This document shows positions 1-10,770 of a stretch of DNA of 64,000 nt, one piece after another. This stretch comes from Trema orientale (Eukaryota > Streptophyta > Magnoliopsida > Rosales > Cannabaceae), in the NCBI GenBank assembly GCA_002914845.1, contig JXTC01000263.1:1-64000 (forward strand). The letters run 5' to 3'. The translations under genes were made by a program, and so were the position numbers. Numbering within the stretch: position 1 is the first letter of the stretch; each line of letters starts with the position of its first letter. The notes beneath the pieces are model-generated. The model worked only from the letters and a program-made list of their open reading frames with translations, searched no databases and was not told where the DNA came from.

Positions 1-785
1 GTTAATTATCAATCTTTGACAGGTTAATTGAAGTTTTTCCAGCTGTGCAAAACGTGTCCAAACCGAATCAAAGGAGCAATCATGAATCTGGACGTTTTTC
101 TTGTAATTGTTCAGAAATGTTGTTGCAACAACTTTCTGGCAGATTACAACTTTTATGGAAAGATTTTGATTTTGTCATTAACTCTTTCCTTATTTGATTT
201 CAGCCTATTCACACTACAATGGACGACCAAGGGGGCTGGAATTCACCTATAAAAGCTCTTCTACTCTAAGAAATCAATGAGGCACTTCATTGAGAAAAAT
301 ATACTTAGAGAGAGTTTTTTATTTGTAAGGCATAGAGTATGTTCTATGGCCATTGTGTGACTTAGAGAGCTTTAGGTTTTCTAGGTACTTTGTTTGAGTG
401 AATCCTGTTCTTCGGGAGGAAGAACATGACGTCTTCGGGAGAAGGCAGATCCGGACCAGTGAAGGGAGTTCACGTGTGAAGGATCAACAAGACGAGGGGA
501 GCTCGCTAAACAAGATTAGTGGAGTTGTTACAACACATTGCGGCAATTGAAAAGAGGGAGTCTTTTATTGTGTCAGTCAATTGGTGCTTGTAATTCTTAT
601 ACTTTACTAATTTGTTTAATCTCTGGGCATGGCCCCGTAGAGTAGGAGAGGTCCGAACCACGTTAAAAACGTCTTGTGTTCATTTTTACTTTTTATGTTC
701 TGTTGCAACATATGCACTCGTTGTTGCAACATAGTTTATCCGCATGTTACAACATAGTTAATTAATTATTAATTTAATCAATTAA
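1..785 (+). mobile_element. Copia-type LTR fragment, family A (3' part)
   Basis: This stretch matches, by eye, 21459-22095 on the + strand and the reverse complement of about 23090-23850. The shared string around TCTCTGGGCATGGCCCCG at about 620 is nearly identical between copies. The first ~600 bases of the LTR (compare 20844-21458) lie outside the window. A TATA box (CTATAAAA, 248-255) precedes a stem-rich leader, as in the R-U5 part of a Ty1/copia LTR. The palindrome TGTTGCAACA recurs at 121-130, 701-710 and 722-731, with the variant TGTTACAACA at 745-754. No element-internal coding sequence follows, so this is a solo or truncated LTR. The 3' boundary is approximate. Confidence 0.7.
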
Positions 786-3261
786 TTAATTATTTGGCAA
801 TATTTAACAAAGCATATAGGTAACACAAAAATGATAGGAATATGATTAAATTGTGTTTTGGGGTAATGGAAATCACAAATGGTACTATGTCTTTATGTGT
901 GTTAATAATTTGTAATAATGGTTTATAAAAATATGTGTAACTCTATATCACATATCATGTATATTGTGGAACTGTCACAATTGAAGAGTTGTTGATGAAA
1001 GAATAGTTTTTATTATAAACTTATTTTGTGTTAAACAATTGTCACAAAGCCATTGTTTGGACAACAGATTGGGTTCTTCTCTTCCTCTTGAAAGAGGATG
1101 ACATATTGTGACAATCTATCACAAAATACTGACAGGCAGTCATATATATATATATATATATTAATACTGTGACAATCTATCACAAAATACAGCGGAGCTG
1201 AACCAGAGGGGGAGAGAGAGAGAGAGAAAGAAAGCGAGTTCAGCTTTGGAATCAAAAGAAAAGAATCTTTTGGCAAGAGCAATGATAAGTTTAAGAGGGA
1301 AAGTCGTAGAAAAAAGAGGGAGAAAGTAGATAAAAGAAGAGAAAATTGGATTATTTGGACAACTTTTAACTAAGAAAAAAATATGTATCATAAAAGTATT
1401 TTTGGAATACTATTTTTTCTCTCTCTAAAATGTAATTATAAAAGTCATTTTTCACAATTATAAAATCCATTTTGAAAAAGTAAACTAAAAAAAATCAATT
1501 TGTGGCAAATTTAAACTACCCACGTCAATTCCCCATGTTCGCCCCTAAATTATTCGAAAAGAAATCTCTCCTGATCATTTTTTTTTTAGTTTTGTTATAT
1601 TCTTTGTTAATAATTTTTTGCTTCATTTTATTTTATTCTCAACAAATAAGCACGTTCCATGCACTTTTTATACTTTATTTATACTTCAACAAAATAACAC
1701 ATTTTTGGAGATAAATAACATACATCTTCAAACAATGCCATTTTTTTCAGCAAATTAGTGATCATATGCATCTTCATTCTCCCTTCATGTTTGAATCTTC
1801 TCGTATCATTACTCTAACTTGAAGTTAGAAAATAAATAAAACAGAAAGAGCATGTATATTACACATGCTTCTTCTGCTAAGTTCGTATTTCATATGTATT
1901 ATATATAAAATGACAAATGGAGCATCTTAAAAAAAACACGTTTAATAATCTAATAAATAAAAAAGATTATTTCTATATTTATCCAAAAAAATCCCTTTAA
2001 AAAATCCCTTTATTTTTCGTTTTCACATTTTATAGGTACTCAACTTCATGTGAGTTACAGAAGCCATTACAACGGACGATGTTAATTGGTATTCTTGTTC
2101 AAAAGAAAATTTAGCTACATCACAAGTTTATATGTATATATATATGGTCTGTCTCTGAATTAAGGTAAGTATTTATTAGTATATCTTTAATTGATTGAGT
2201 TTAGTTAATTTTTCATGTTATTTAAGATTAAAAAGTACATTCTGTCTAATGGTAATGTAATGCCATTTATTATATAATTTGTGTCTTGTTTCAATGATCT
2301 GCATGCATATATAATTTGGAGTAGAAGTCTTTAATTAACTGTCATGCATACATAGAATTTCAAGCAATCAATCCACACCAGCAATATTCGCACAAGAGTC
2401 AGAGACTGATACATCAACATTTATTTTCGACATCTCAGCATGTAGACGGGTTCATCCTACAATAGCAGAATTCCCAATTAAGTGTGTTAGAAGGGGAGAG
2501 CAATTTGAGACTCTTTGACTTCTAAATAAAACTCGGTGATGTTAGAAAATATATTTCTTAATAATAGTGGGCCACATATTTTAAACAATTGTATTGAACC
2601 ATATTATTTTCAAGTAAATCCAGTTAGTGATTTAATTAAAGTTGAGTCAGAATATCTAACTGAGTACAGATACCAATATGAGTACTTTATTAGTATATCA
2701 TGTTAGTGTGATGGATACCCAACAAGGGACTACTTAAAGAACATATTAGGGTGATGGTCCCCACCACCTTTTTACGTACGTTCATTCTCTCTGTGGCTTG
2801 CCACAAGTATCAATTATAGAGAACTCTATCTGAGTATTTAAAGGATTAAGTTGTGGAAGACCAAACCCTCTGGCATCACTGATCATTGTTTAACGCTTAT
2901 GCCTTTGGTTCATTCATCCAGATTATAACTATCTATCATAGACTCAGGTATACTCAATAAATCTCTGACCTATCAATTTTGCATGAATATTCTAGAGCTT
3001 GTATTTGGTAATTGCAATCCCATATTCATCCAAATAGGTAACCCCTCTAAGACAAATAACTAGATCCTGGGTTGAAATAATAATTCTATCTTTTAAACTT
3101 ATATAAGTGTGTTTTAACTAGTCGACAAAAAATGATTAGTTTAACATTGAGTCAATTTTATTCATACTCAAAATTATCATATCTATTCTTTCAAAAAAAA
3201 AAAAATTATCATATCCGTCTCTCTAAACAGACCAAACTACTTATTCTTCACAAAGCCAAAT
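786..3261. other. AT-rich intergenic region, no gene seen
   Basis: No convincing coding sequence. Short ORFs here are low-complexity and resemble no family I know. A 23-bp direct repeat beginning TGTGACAATCTATC occurs at 1107-1129 and 1168-1190 on either side of a (TA)n tract, followed by an AG-rich run at about 1208-1235. From about 2536 (TGTTAGAAAATATATTTC) to about 3060 the sequence is less AT-rich and could be an old LTR fragment, but no second copy is present here to support that. Confidence 0.5.
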
Positions 3262-3763
3262 GGGTTAATTATATTTTTATACCTTGCGTTTTGATTGTTT
3301 GTTCAGTTTATATATTGTGTTTTGGTTACTAATAATATGTATTAACATTCAAATTTGAAATTTATAACAAATTTATACCCTCTATAGCTCAAACACTGTT
3401 TTTGACCATATGTTTACTAAAATACTTTTTAAAGTTTAAAAATATAAATTTTTAAAAAAATTCAAATTTAAAACTTATTTAAAATTGATAAACATTATTT
3501 ATATAAATATATTTAATTCATGGTTTCTTAATATTTTTTCTTCTAACTATTAATTTTAAATTTAAAATGAGTATTTAAACATACACCCTGAAAGCTTAAA
3601 AAGGTCTTTTGGTAAACTTAATAGTCAAAATTGATTTTTAACCTATAGAGAGTATAAATTTATTACGAATTCTAAATTTGGAGCTTAATATTAATAATTA
3701 CTAAAATGCAAGGTATATATTGAACAAACGATTAAAATACAATTGTAAAAATGTAGTTATTCC
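3262..3763. mobile_element. Foldback / MITE-like element with long terminal inverted repeats
   Basis: The left end (GGGTTAATTATATTTTTA...) and the reverse complement of the right end (GGAATAACTACATTTTTA...) align for more than 120 bp. They share the blocks TTTGTTCA and AATTTATAC followed by TCTCTATAG/CTCTATAG. The interior is AT-rich and non-coding. The flanks AAGCCAAAT and AAGCAATAT could be a decayed 9-bp target duplication (7 of 9 identical), which would suggest a Mutator-like origin. That class assignment is inference. The long inverted repeat itself is visible. Confidence 0.6.
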
Positions 3764-3820
3764 AAGCAATATATTTGAATCAATATTTATAATTTATTTT
3801 TTTAGAGCTTCCATCAAATG

Positions 3821-3891
3821 TCCGTTGTCGTCCAGCGGTTAGGATATCTGGCTTTCACCCAGGAGACCCGGTTCGATTCCCGGCAACGGAA
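3821..3891 (+). tRNA. tRNA-Glu (anticodon TTC), one base short in the T arm
   Basis: The sequence folds as a nuclear tRNA-Glu. The acceptor strands are TCCGTTG and CAACGGA. The D arm is GTCCAGCGGTTAGGAT, and the anticodon loop CTTTCAC gives anticodon TTC. The T loop is TTCGATT. The T-stem 5' strand reads CCCGG directly before the loop, where CCGGG is expected opposite CCCGG. One G is missing compared with the canonical tRNA, and with the - strand tRNA-Glu nearby, leaving a C-C mismatch in mid-stem. A TATA-like AT-rich stretch and CAA lie just upstream, and T-runs for Pol III termination follow. It may be a functional variant or a decaying copy. Confidence 0.85.
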
Positions 3892-4140
3892 TTTTTCACT
3901 TTTCTCTTTTTTTTTTTAGGGGATATTTAGGATTTACTTTTCGACAGTTGACCGACACATGGCAAAAGATAAGTGGCTTAATTGCGAAACAAAAATGGGT
4001 GCAAGGCACTGAATATCACCTACATTTCTGAGCAGTGAGCACATTGTTCTCTTTCCCCAGTAGCCGTGGACTGAGACCGATACCACAGAGAGAGGAAGAA
4101 AGCAAAATCTCTCTTATCAGTCTTTAATTTCCGTTCTCTT

Positions 4141-4191
4141 CTCTATAAATCCAGATTCAGCTCATGCAATTCTCAGCCTTTCGATCAATCT
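4141..4191 (+). promoter_or_regulatory. Putative core promoter and 5' UTR exon end of the SGF11 gene
   Basis: CTATAAATCC at 4143-4152 resembles a plant TATA box. A consensus donor (GTGAGT at 4192) and an acceptor (TTTCAG ending 4574) bound a probable 5' UTR intron just before the start codon exon. If transcription starts upstream, around the AG-rich 4020-4130 stretch, the TATA-like sequence would instead lie within the UTR. RNA-seq would decide. Confidence 0.4.
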
Positions 4192-4610
4192 GTGAGTTTT
4201 CATTCTCTCTCTTTCGTACAACGAAAAAAGAAAAAAAGAAGAAGAAAATCATAAATATGGTGGGTGGGATCTATGGAAATCTTGATGAAATCATAGTTAG
4301 ATTTTTTGGATTATTTATTACCCGCTATTTTCTTCAATTTTCATTGCTGTTAAGGAGGCTATTTCCATGCGTATAAAGTTATATGTTTCATAAATTTGAT
4401 TAATTACTTAATTTATCTATATTCGATGAGTCATTGAGTCTACTATGTTAGTATACAATTCATGCGAAATTACCGTTTGTTCATTACCTGAGAATTTCTC
4501 TCTCTCTTTTTTTTTTTTTTTTTTAAATTATTATTTTTGCTTTAGTAAAGTTGGAGTTTACTATTCTGTTTCAGGGTGATTCGCCTTCTTCGTATAGAAC
4601 AGTGGGACTA

Positions 4611-6269
4611 ATGTCTAATGAGGATAATCCCTCTCCCCATTCTCAGGTATTTTTTATTTTTATTTATTTTGAGGTATGTGAAATGAGATGAGATTGATCG
4701 AAAATTTACTTTGATATCGAGCTGATTGATCGAAATGAGATTAGATTGGCAACAAATGAAGGTTGTTGGAACAAAATTCTTAATTTTTAAATCCGGGCTA
4801 CATAGGAATGTGGGGAAAAAAATGTACCCTTTTGAGGGTCAAAGATCTAAAAAGAAGTAGAAAGGGCAGGTTGGAGTTTTTGGTGGGGGGGGGGGAGGGG
4901 AATGATGACTTTGTTTTATTAAAAATTTGTTGTCCTATTAGTCGTTGTAGTTATCACCCATTTTGGTGTTCGTCTTAGTTGTTGTGTGACAACTAAATAA
5001 TGAGGATTATTGGTATTCGTTTGATCAAGCTATTGAATTACATTAAGTTATAGGTATGACAATGCAATGGAGTATATGGCCTATGACATTGTAAGGCAGT
5101 AGAACTGGACTATGAAAGCTCAATAATGCATGGTTCTCCATTCTTTACTAGTTCAATGCAGATGGACTGAGCAGTACCATTAACCATTGTATTTTGGTAA
5201 TAGAAACCTCCCCTTTTGGATAATGGAGAGAATACCCTTGATTCAGATTTTCATTCTGGAAAAACATGATGAATTTGTTAACTATCATGTGAAATAAATC
5301 AAGGTGGCTTTGTTTTGTTTTCCTCCCTTTTGGGGTGTTGTCGCAGTTTGATGTTCAAGGATTAATTCCTCTACGTGCATAAAAGATAGTTTACTATGTT
5401 AGAGCACCCTGATCTTGCTTGTTCTTGAGGAATGGTTCTATTGTACGTGAACCTGATCCAAAAGAGAAGATGCTTAAGTTTTCTGTTTGGTCATCTATCT
5501 ACAATTTCGCATAAAAAGCTGTTTGTTCGTGACTTCTTTTTTCTGATTGCTTTTGATGTGTTGTGATTGCAGCTTTCTTCTCATTTTTTCGGGGATCTCC
5601 TTGATTCCATTATTGTTGATGTTGCATCCGAATGTCATCGAATAGCGAGGTTGGGACTTGATCGAAATTTGGAAGAAGAGGAAGAAGAAATGAGGCTGTC
5701 AGCTCAAGCACGGCTAAGAGTTGCTGATCCTAGTAATAGCAGTGAAGCAAATGGCAAATATGTTGTCGACATTTTTGGACAAACCCATCCTTCTGTAGCC
5801 AGTGAAATATTTGACTGCATGAATTGCGGTCGCTCTATCATGGCTGGGAGATTTGCCCCTCATTTAGAAAAGTGCATGGGAAAGGTAGTCTTTTCTTTTT
5901 GCATGGTAGATAATTCTACATTACAGCTTTGTGCTTGTGATCCAACATTTTCAAAAAGGTTTTAAATGGGGTACTTTACGTCATTCATTACTGCACTTGC
6001 TCAAGTAAAATTTTTTTAAAAAAAATCTATGTTACCTTTTTTTTTTTTTTTTCAATAAATCTTGTGTTTTCAATTTTCTTCAACAGGGTAGAAAAGCTCG
6101 TCCAAAGGTGACCAGAAGCAGCACAGCTGCACAGAACCGGCATTCACGAGGCAACCCTGCTTCCGCATACTCCCCCTATTCAAATTCAGCCAGCGCAAAC
6201 CGGTTATCAAATGGAACATCCAGTCTTGCAGGAGAAGAGTACTCAAATGGCGTGTATGAAGATCCTTGA
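4611..6269 (+). CDS. SGF11: SAGA-associated factor 11 (SGF11), 176 aa, three coding exons
   Basis: Coding exons are 4611-4646, 5573-5884 and 6087-6269, with GT..AG introns in phase 0, giving 531 nt (176 aa plus stop). SGF11 is the zinc-finger subunit that activates the ubiquitin protease UBP22 in the SAGA-type deubiquitination module, which removes ubiquitin from histone H2B in the nucleus. The N-terminal helix region has SHFFGDLLDSIIVDVASECH, followed by an acidic Glu run. The Sgf11 zinc finger is Cys94-X2-Cys97-X11-His109-X3-Cys113 within CMNCGRSIMAGRFAPHLEKC. The tail is basic then Ser/Asn-rich, ending GVYEDP. Length fits the plant family (about 180 aa). The start was chosen because the short first exon MSNEDNPSPHSQ joins in frame to the conserved LSSHFF. 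The gene looks intact. A tRNA-Glu lies 0.7 kb upstream, and the 3' UTR probably ends near 6500-6540. Confidence 0.93.
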
Positions 6270-6783
6270 AACAAATTCGAGCGACTGCGAGCCGAGAGCT
6301 TGTCATACGCAAAGGAGCCCCTATTATACAACTCCTTAGGTTATGTGGTTTATGGCTCTGTATGTAATTACATATTAACATCTGGGGTCGTGCTTTTAAT
6401 GTTTATGGGCCGAAGCAGCGGCATCTCAGTTGAGATAGAGTAACTTCATACTTTTAATCATGAAGGACTACAATATAGGATCTTCTTGACAAGATCTTAT
6501 TTTGAATGAAAATTTAGAACTTTGTAAACATGGGGGTCCGGGTTGCTGAGAGAATTCCCTTGAGCAGAATGAGGTATTAATGGCTTGGAAGTTCTCGTGG
6601 ATATGCTTTCTTAAAGAAACTTCTACTAGTATGAGTAGAAACTTCTTGTTTTTTTTCAGTTTCTCTACGAAGTACTAGCAAAAGTACAAGAATAGACATT
6701 GAGGAAAAAAATGTTTTATTGGTATTTTACCTATGCAGTTTAGTTTTATTTTGCCACTGAATTATAATTCACTTCTTTTTTTG

Positions 6784-6960
6784 ATAAAAAAAATGCAGAC
6801 AGGGGGCGACCAAGGGTAGCGAACCCTCTGCCAGGACATGACCTTGGCAGCAGTTCGCCTACCAGAATGTTCGCTGAGGACCCTACTTACAGGTCTTACT
6901 CCACCGGACGATGGAGCGTGTTACCTAGTCTCCAACTAAGTGTCCAGTTGGATTAAAAAA
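6784..6960 (-). mobile_element. Candidate tRNA-derived SINE
   Basis: On the minus strand, TAGGCGAACTG (6851-6861) and GGTTCGCTACC (6815-6825) resemble Pol III A and B boxes at tRNA-like spacing, and the inter-box sequence is tRNA-like. The downstream end runs into a T-rich tail near 6784-6792. It is GC-richer than its flanks and has no coding potential. No second copy is visible in this window, so the family and exact ends are uncertain. Confidence 0.4.
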
Positions 6961-7065
6961 CTACGTAAATTTACTATGATAAGGGAATTATAATTCACTT
7001 GTCATAGTAAAGTTGCGGAAAATTATTGGACTGGACATAAACCATTGATCTAGACCATTAAATTA

Positions 7066-7650
7066 GCTTTACAAGTATAGTATTTTGGCTTAAAGATGAT
7101 TCGCTGGAGATAAAATTGCCATATTAATAATGTAAAAGCAGAAAGGGTTTCTAACACTTATGCTTACAAAAATCGAAAAAATTACAAAAATAAGGAAGTC
7201 GGGCATTTTTTTAATTTTCATACCGTTTTTATTAGGAAAATATCACTTTTTAAAAAATATTTAGAAAAATATCATTTTTAAAATAGATACTGGTTATTGA
7301 TTTCTGGAAATTGGTTACTGGTTATCAGTTATATACCAATTATAAATATCTTTAGTTACTAGTTACCGGTTTTCAGAAATTGGTTACCAGAAACTAATTA
7401 CTATTTTAAAAAATGATATTTTTCTAAATACTTTTTAGAAAACAATACTTTTCTAATAAAAATTATATCACACCTCAAAAAATACAAAATCATCGTATTT
7501 TTCAAGTTCTTTTTTTCTAAAATACCGTATATTGTCTAATTTCCTCAAACAGAAATTGAGTTAACAAGTATACTATTTTGGCTTAAGGATGAATCACTAG
7601 AGATCATATTGCCATAATAATACTGGAAAACAGAAAACCCTCTTTTGGAA
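7066..7650. repeat. 80-bp direct repeat flanking an inverted-repeat element
   Basis: ACAAGTATAGTATTTTGGCT (about 7070-7150) recurs as ACAAGTATACTATTTTGGCT (about 7565-7645), with the similar downstream GATGA..GGAGATAA / GATGA..AGAGATCA..TTGCCATA. The two copies bracket the inverted-repeat element at 7231-7457. A further short repeat (ACAGAAAACCCTCTTT) occurs at about 7630 and 7665. The first arrangement could reflect a local duplication followed by insertion, or a longer compound element. Confidence 0.55.
7231..7457. mobile_element. MITE / foldback element, copy 1
   Basis: The ends are inverted repeats of about 60 bp. Left ATTAGGAAAATATCACTTTT and the reverse complement of the right end, ATTAGAAAAGTATTGTTTTC, both continue into TATTTAGAAAAATATC. 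The interior is rich in GGTTACTGGTTA-type motifs. A related copy lies at 62151-62352, which shows that it is a dispersed family. No coding capacity and no clear target duplication. Superfamily unassigned. Confidence 0.6.
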
Positions 7651-7992
7651 AAAGGCATATATAAACAGAAAACCCTCTTTAGGTGGATGACCAATATTTT
7701 AAATTTGATTAAATAGATATCCATTTTTTAAATTTTATAGCTAAATGTTCATGTAGATATATTTTTACACTTAGTAGATAAACATATGTAAAAATTTTAG
7801 TTACTGTCCTGAAATATACTAGGTATATACCTTTTTATACTTAGTATATAAAGTTTTATACTTGATATATAAGCATATATAGGGGACATTTTGCTATAAC
7901 ATTTGACAAAGAGACATTTACTTAAATTGGACCCAAAATTTGGTCATATTTTTATATGGCCTATATTTTTTTTATTAAAAAAAGAAAAAAGA

Positions 7993-8065
7993 TTCCGTTG
8001 CCGGGACTTGAACCCGGGTCTTTCGGGTGAGAGCCGAATATCCTAACCAACTAGACTACAACGGA
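7993..8065 (-). tRNA. tRNA-Glu (anticodon CTC)
   Basis: On the minus strand the sequence reads TCCGTTGTAGTCTAGTTGG and onward. It has anticodon loop CTCTCAC (anticodon CTC), T arm CCGGG-TTCAAGT-CCCGG and a matching acceptor CAACGGA plus discriminator A. All stems pair, 73 nt including the discriminator, with no CCA encoded, as expected for a nuclear gene. A run of T residues follows on the minus strand (7981-7991 region) as Pol III terminator. With the plus-strand TTC gene at 3821, both glutamate isoacceptors flank the SGF11 gene. Confidence 0.95.
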
Positions 8066-9389
8066 TGCATATGACAAAGCGTTAAAGATTTAACTATTTT
8101 AATCAATCTTCATTTCCTGCTCGATCAAACGGCTTATTCTTGTGAATTAAATAAGCTTTTAGTCAACAATGTTTATTTACATACCATGCTTGACTTAATG
8201 TGTAAAGCTAACATTCAGACTTGCGAGATCTTTTGAAAAACAAAACGAAAGCACGAGATCTATAGAGGTAAGGTATAATAGCACCAAACAAAAAGTCAAT
8301 TGCCCTGATAGTGGAATAACTGAGGTGCTCAAAACCAGTAGTCACATCCTGTAAAAGTCCTAACTAATAAAAGCAGTCCCATATTTGAATGCTAAATCAG
8401 ATTATACGAGCAAATAATCTGCATCAAGAGAAGTAACACCTCAAGCTTACCACTCCTTCCTCATCCAAAGACGTCACCCTACACCGACACACACAGAAAA
8501 TCACTTCAGCATTTAAATAACGAAAATGTGCATGTAAAAAACATGTGCTCTAATATAATAAAAATAGACTATATGGTCCATTGGTAAACAACGTAAAAGG
8601 AAATTGGCTAAAAAGAAATATGTTCAATTTATTATTTGAGAAAACACCAAAAAGTACAGTACAATACAATCCACCTCAAATATCACTGAAGTATAGCAGA
8701 TAGAAAATCTCAGATTCAACATATCCAAAAAGTTCAAGTTCGAAAAAACATAAATAAATAAAAATGTATTCTCAAATTCTCTTTTCATTTCTAAGATACA
8801 TAGAATGATAGCATACCATGCTTTTATCCAAAACAAACTACATTGTCTATTTTCTTCCTTAGAAATTTATATCTATACATACTCCATGAGTATTGTCAAA
8901 AGAAGTCAACAGTCAATTTCTTATTTCACAAAAGAAGTCAACAGTCAATTTCTTATTTTTGTTAATCTATTCTTCATGATACAGCCAGTATAACAACAAA
9001 CAAATCAATCATTGACATTCTAATTGTTTGAAAAATCCAAATACTACTCAAACGCACGTGATTCAAAATTACGTACAAAAAGAGTATTATTTGAAATTCA
9101 TTACATCTTGGATTACACGTAGGCTATTTACTAATAATCCGTAAAGGACCGTAAAGAGAATAGAAATCAAGAAAGCATTTGCATTTCTAATCCATTCATG
9201 TGTTATGTGTCTACTTAACCATTGAGACAAATTTTGGTAATACTTCATTCATATAGTCAGTTAATTGAGAAATCTAACTCGATTTTCTTTCATTCTCATT
9301 CCTTCCCCTTTTTTATTTCTTTTCATTACTGATGAGTAATTAAGATGCCCATTATTCGGTTTTTGTATTGCACAATTGTAATTAACTCT
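8066..9389. other. AT-rich intergenic region with a short tandem duplication
   Basis: No gene recognised. A 32-bp unit (AAAAGAAGTCAACAGTCAAT...) is duplicated in tandem at 8898-8960. The rest is AT-rich single-copy-looking sequence. Confidence 0.5.
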
Positions 9390-10110
9390 TTAGTCTTCAT
9401 GAGGGCAATCAGCACGGCAGTGTCCATACCTCCCACAAGAATAACAATTCCCCTTAAACTTTTTCCTTNTGATCCTCATCCCTCATCCGAAAGCTCTCCT
9501 TCAAAGCCCCAAGATCCCTCACCCTCTTCCTCACATTGTCCAGATCCAACCCATCTCGATCCAAACTCATAATCGCCATGCTCATCACGTCATCCCAACT
9601 ATCGGGGAGGCTGTTCATGAGCATCACGGCCTGCAACTCCTCGGGGATCTTCAGACCCTCCAACTCAAGCTCCATCGCCAAGCGACCCATCTCCAGAATG
9701 TGCTCCGTCACGGGCTTGTTGTCGTCGTCCCCCATGCGGCACCGCACGTAGTGGCTCAGCTTGGTCATTCTGCGAGACATGGAGGGCTTGGTTAAGAAAG
9801 CGGCCAGGGCGTCCATGAGGGACTTGGCGGTCTCGTGCTTGTGGTAGGAGTAGTAGAGGCTCTCGTGGAGGGCGCCGAGGATGATGTGGCGGGCGGTGTT
9901 GTCGTCGGAGACCCATTTTTGGTGGCGGTCGACGTCGTCCTCCGGCGGTTTGGGGTCGGTGAGGACGTACTCGACCTTGTTGTCGAAGAGGACGAAATCG
10001 AGCTTCGTCTTCCAGATTCTGAAGTTGGTACCGCTGTAGTTGAGCCTGTGAGTGGTTTTGAGTTCTGGGTATACCAATGCTGAGAGAGATTCCGTGAAAA
10101 AGGTGGCCAT
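9390..10110 (-). CDS. Stand-alone gag-like protein with CCHC zinc knuckle (copia-type gag; possibly domesticated)
   Basis: From ATG at 10110 the ORF encodes a UBN2/retrotransposon gag-type protein. It has YSGTNFRIWKTKLDFVL near the N terminus, then WVSDDNTARHIILGALHESL and GLKIPEELQAVMLMNSLPDSW. After the ambiguous base N at 9469 the frame changes. The downstream frame carries a perfect zinc knuckle, CX2CX4HX4C (about 9400-9445), and stops at 9390-9392. The length is a multiple of three only if the N is not a real base, so the break may be an assembly error. Coding DNA is much more GC-rich than its surroundings. No protease, integrase, RT or LTR was found beside it. It could be a domesticated gag gene, a retrocopy, or a solitary piece of a copia element. 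Upstream on the minus strand is AACCCTAAAACC, resembling the telo-box of plant promoters. Confidence 0.7.
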
Positions 10111-10770
10111 TGTTTTGTTTTGACCCAAATCGAGGTCCAGTGATGGGGATTTGGGAATTGAGTCAAAAAGGTTTTAGGGTTCGCTTGAAAACGAAAAGAG
10201 AAAAAAAGGGTCGATGCACGTTTTGGGTTCTTTGATTGTTTGCTTTTCGGCCTTTATTGTTTTTGATTATGACAATTAACAATGGATTCCCGGAATTTTA
10301 CCAATTACTAGCTATTAAGGTCGAATTTGAAAGAGAAATATAACGTAGGGCGGTTTTTCCCCGTCATCAGATCAAAATTTGTGCAATTTGATTGGTCCAG
10401 AAATTATTCACTAAGCCCGCATGAAAAAGAAAAAGGTTGTATCTTATATAGTATACATTTGGATCGAAATAAAGTAGGCCACTTAAAAGGTGCCTTTGTT
10501 TCGTCAAAACAAAAGGGTGCTTTACTCGTTACATCAACTGATCAACTAACAAACAGTGGCGGAGCCACATTTGGTCCGGGGGACAATTGTCTCTCCTGAC
10601 TTTTTTGAAAAAAAAAAAAAAAATAGTTTGTGACATTTTTATAACAAGTTTATTTTACTTCTTCTTAATTTGTAAAATTCTATACTTACTTCCCCTAAAA
10701 TTTAGGTTTTCTCTATTAGTAAATCCTATCTTATAATTATGAAGCTCATTTCAATGATTTCTCTTAAATA

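Noticed and set aside
2536-3060. Solo LTR beginning TGTTAGAAAATATATTTC
   Set aside because: No second copy, no target duplication and no recognisable TATA/leader; left as a remark in the intergenic entry.
6070-6381. 103-codon minus-strand ORF over the last SGF11 exon
   Set aside because: Antisense shadow of a conserved coding exon; no family resemblance.
10111-10128. Six-codon N-terminal extension of the gag-like gene
   Set aside because: It begins at TTG, not ATG; the in-frame ATG at 10110 fits the family start.
9792-10166. Ser/Thr/Arg-rich ORFs in other frames over the gag-like gene, and a Val-rich ORF on the opposite strand
   Set aside because: Low-complexity shadows of the GC-rich gag-like coding sequence; no family resemblance.
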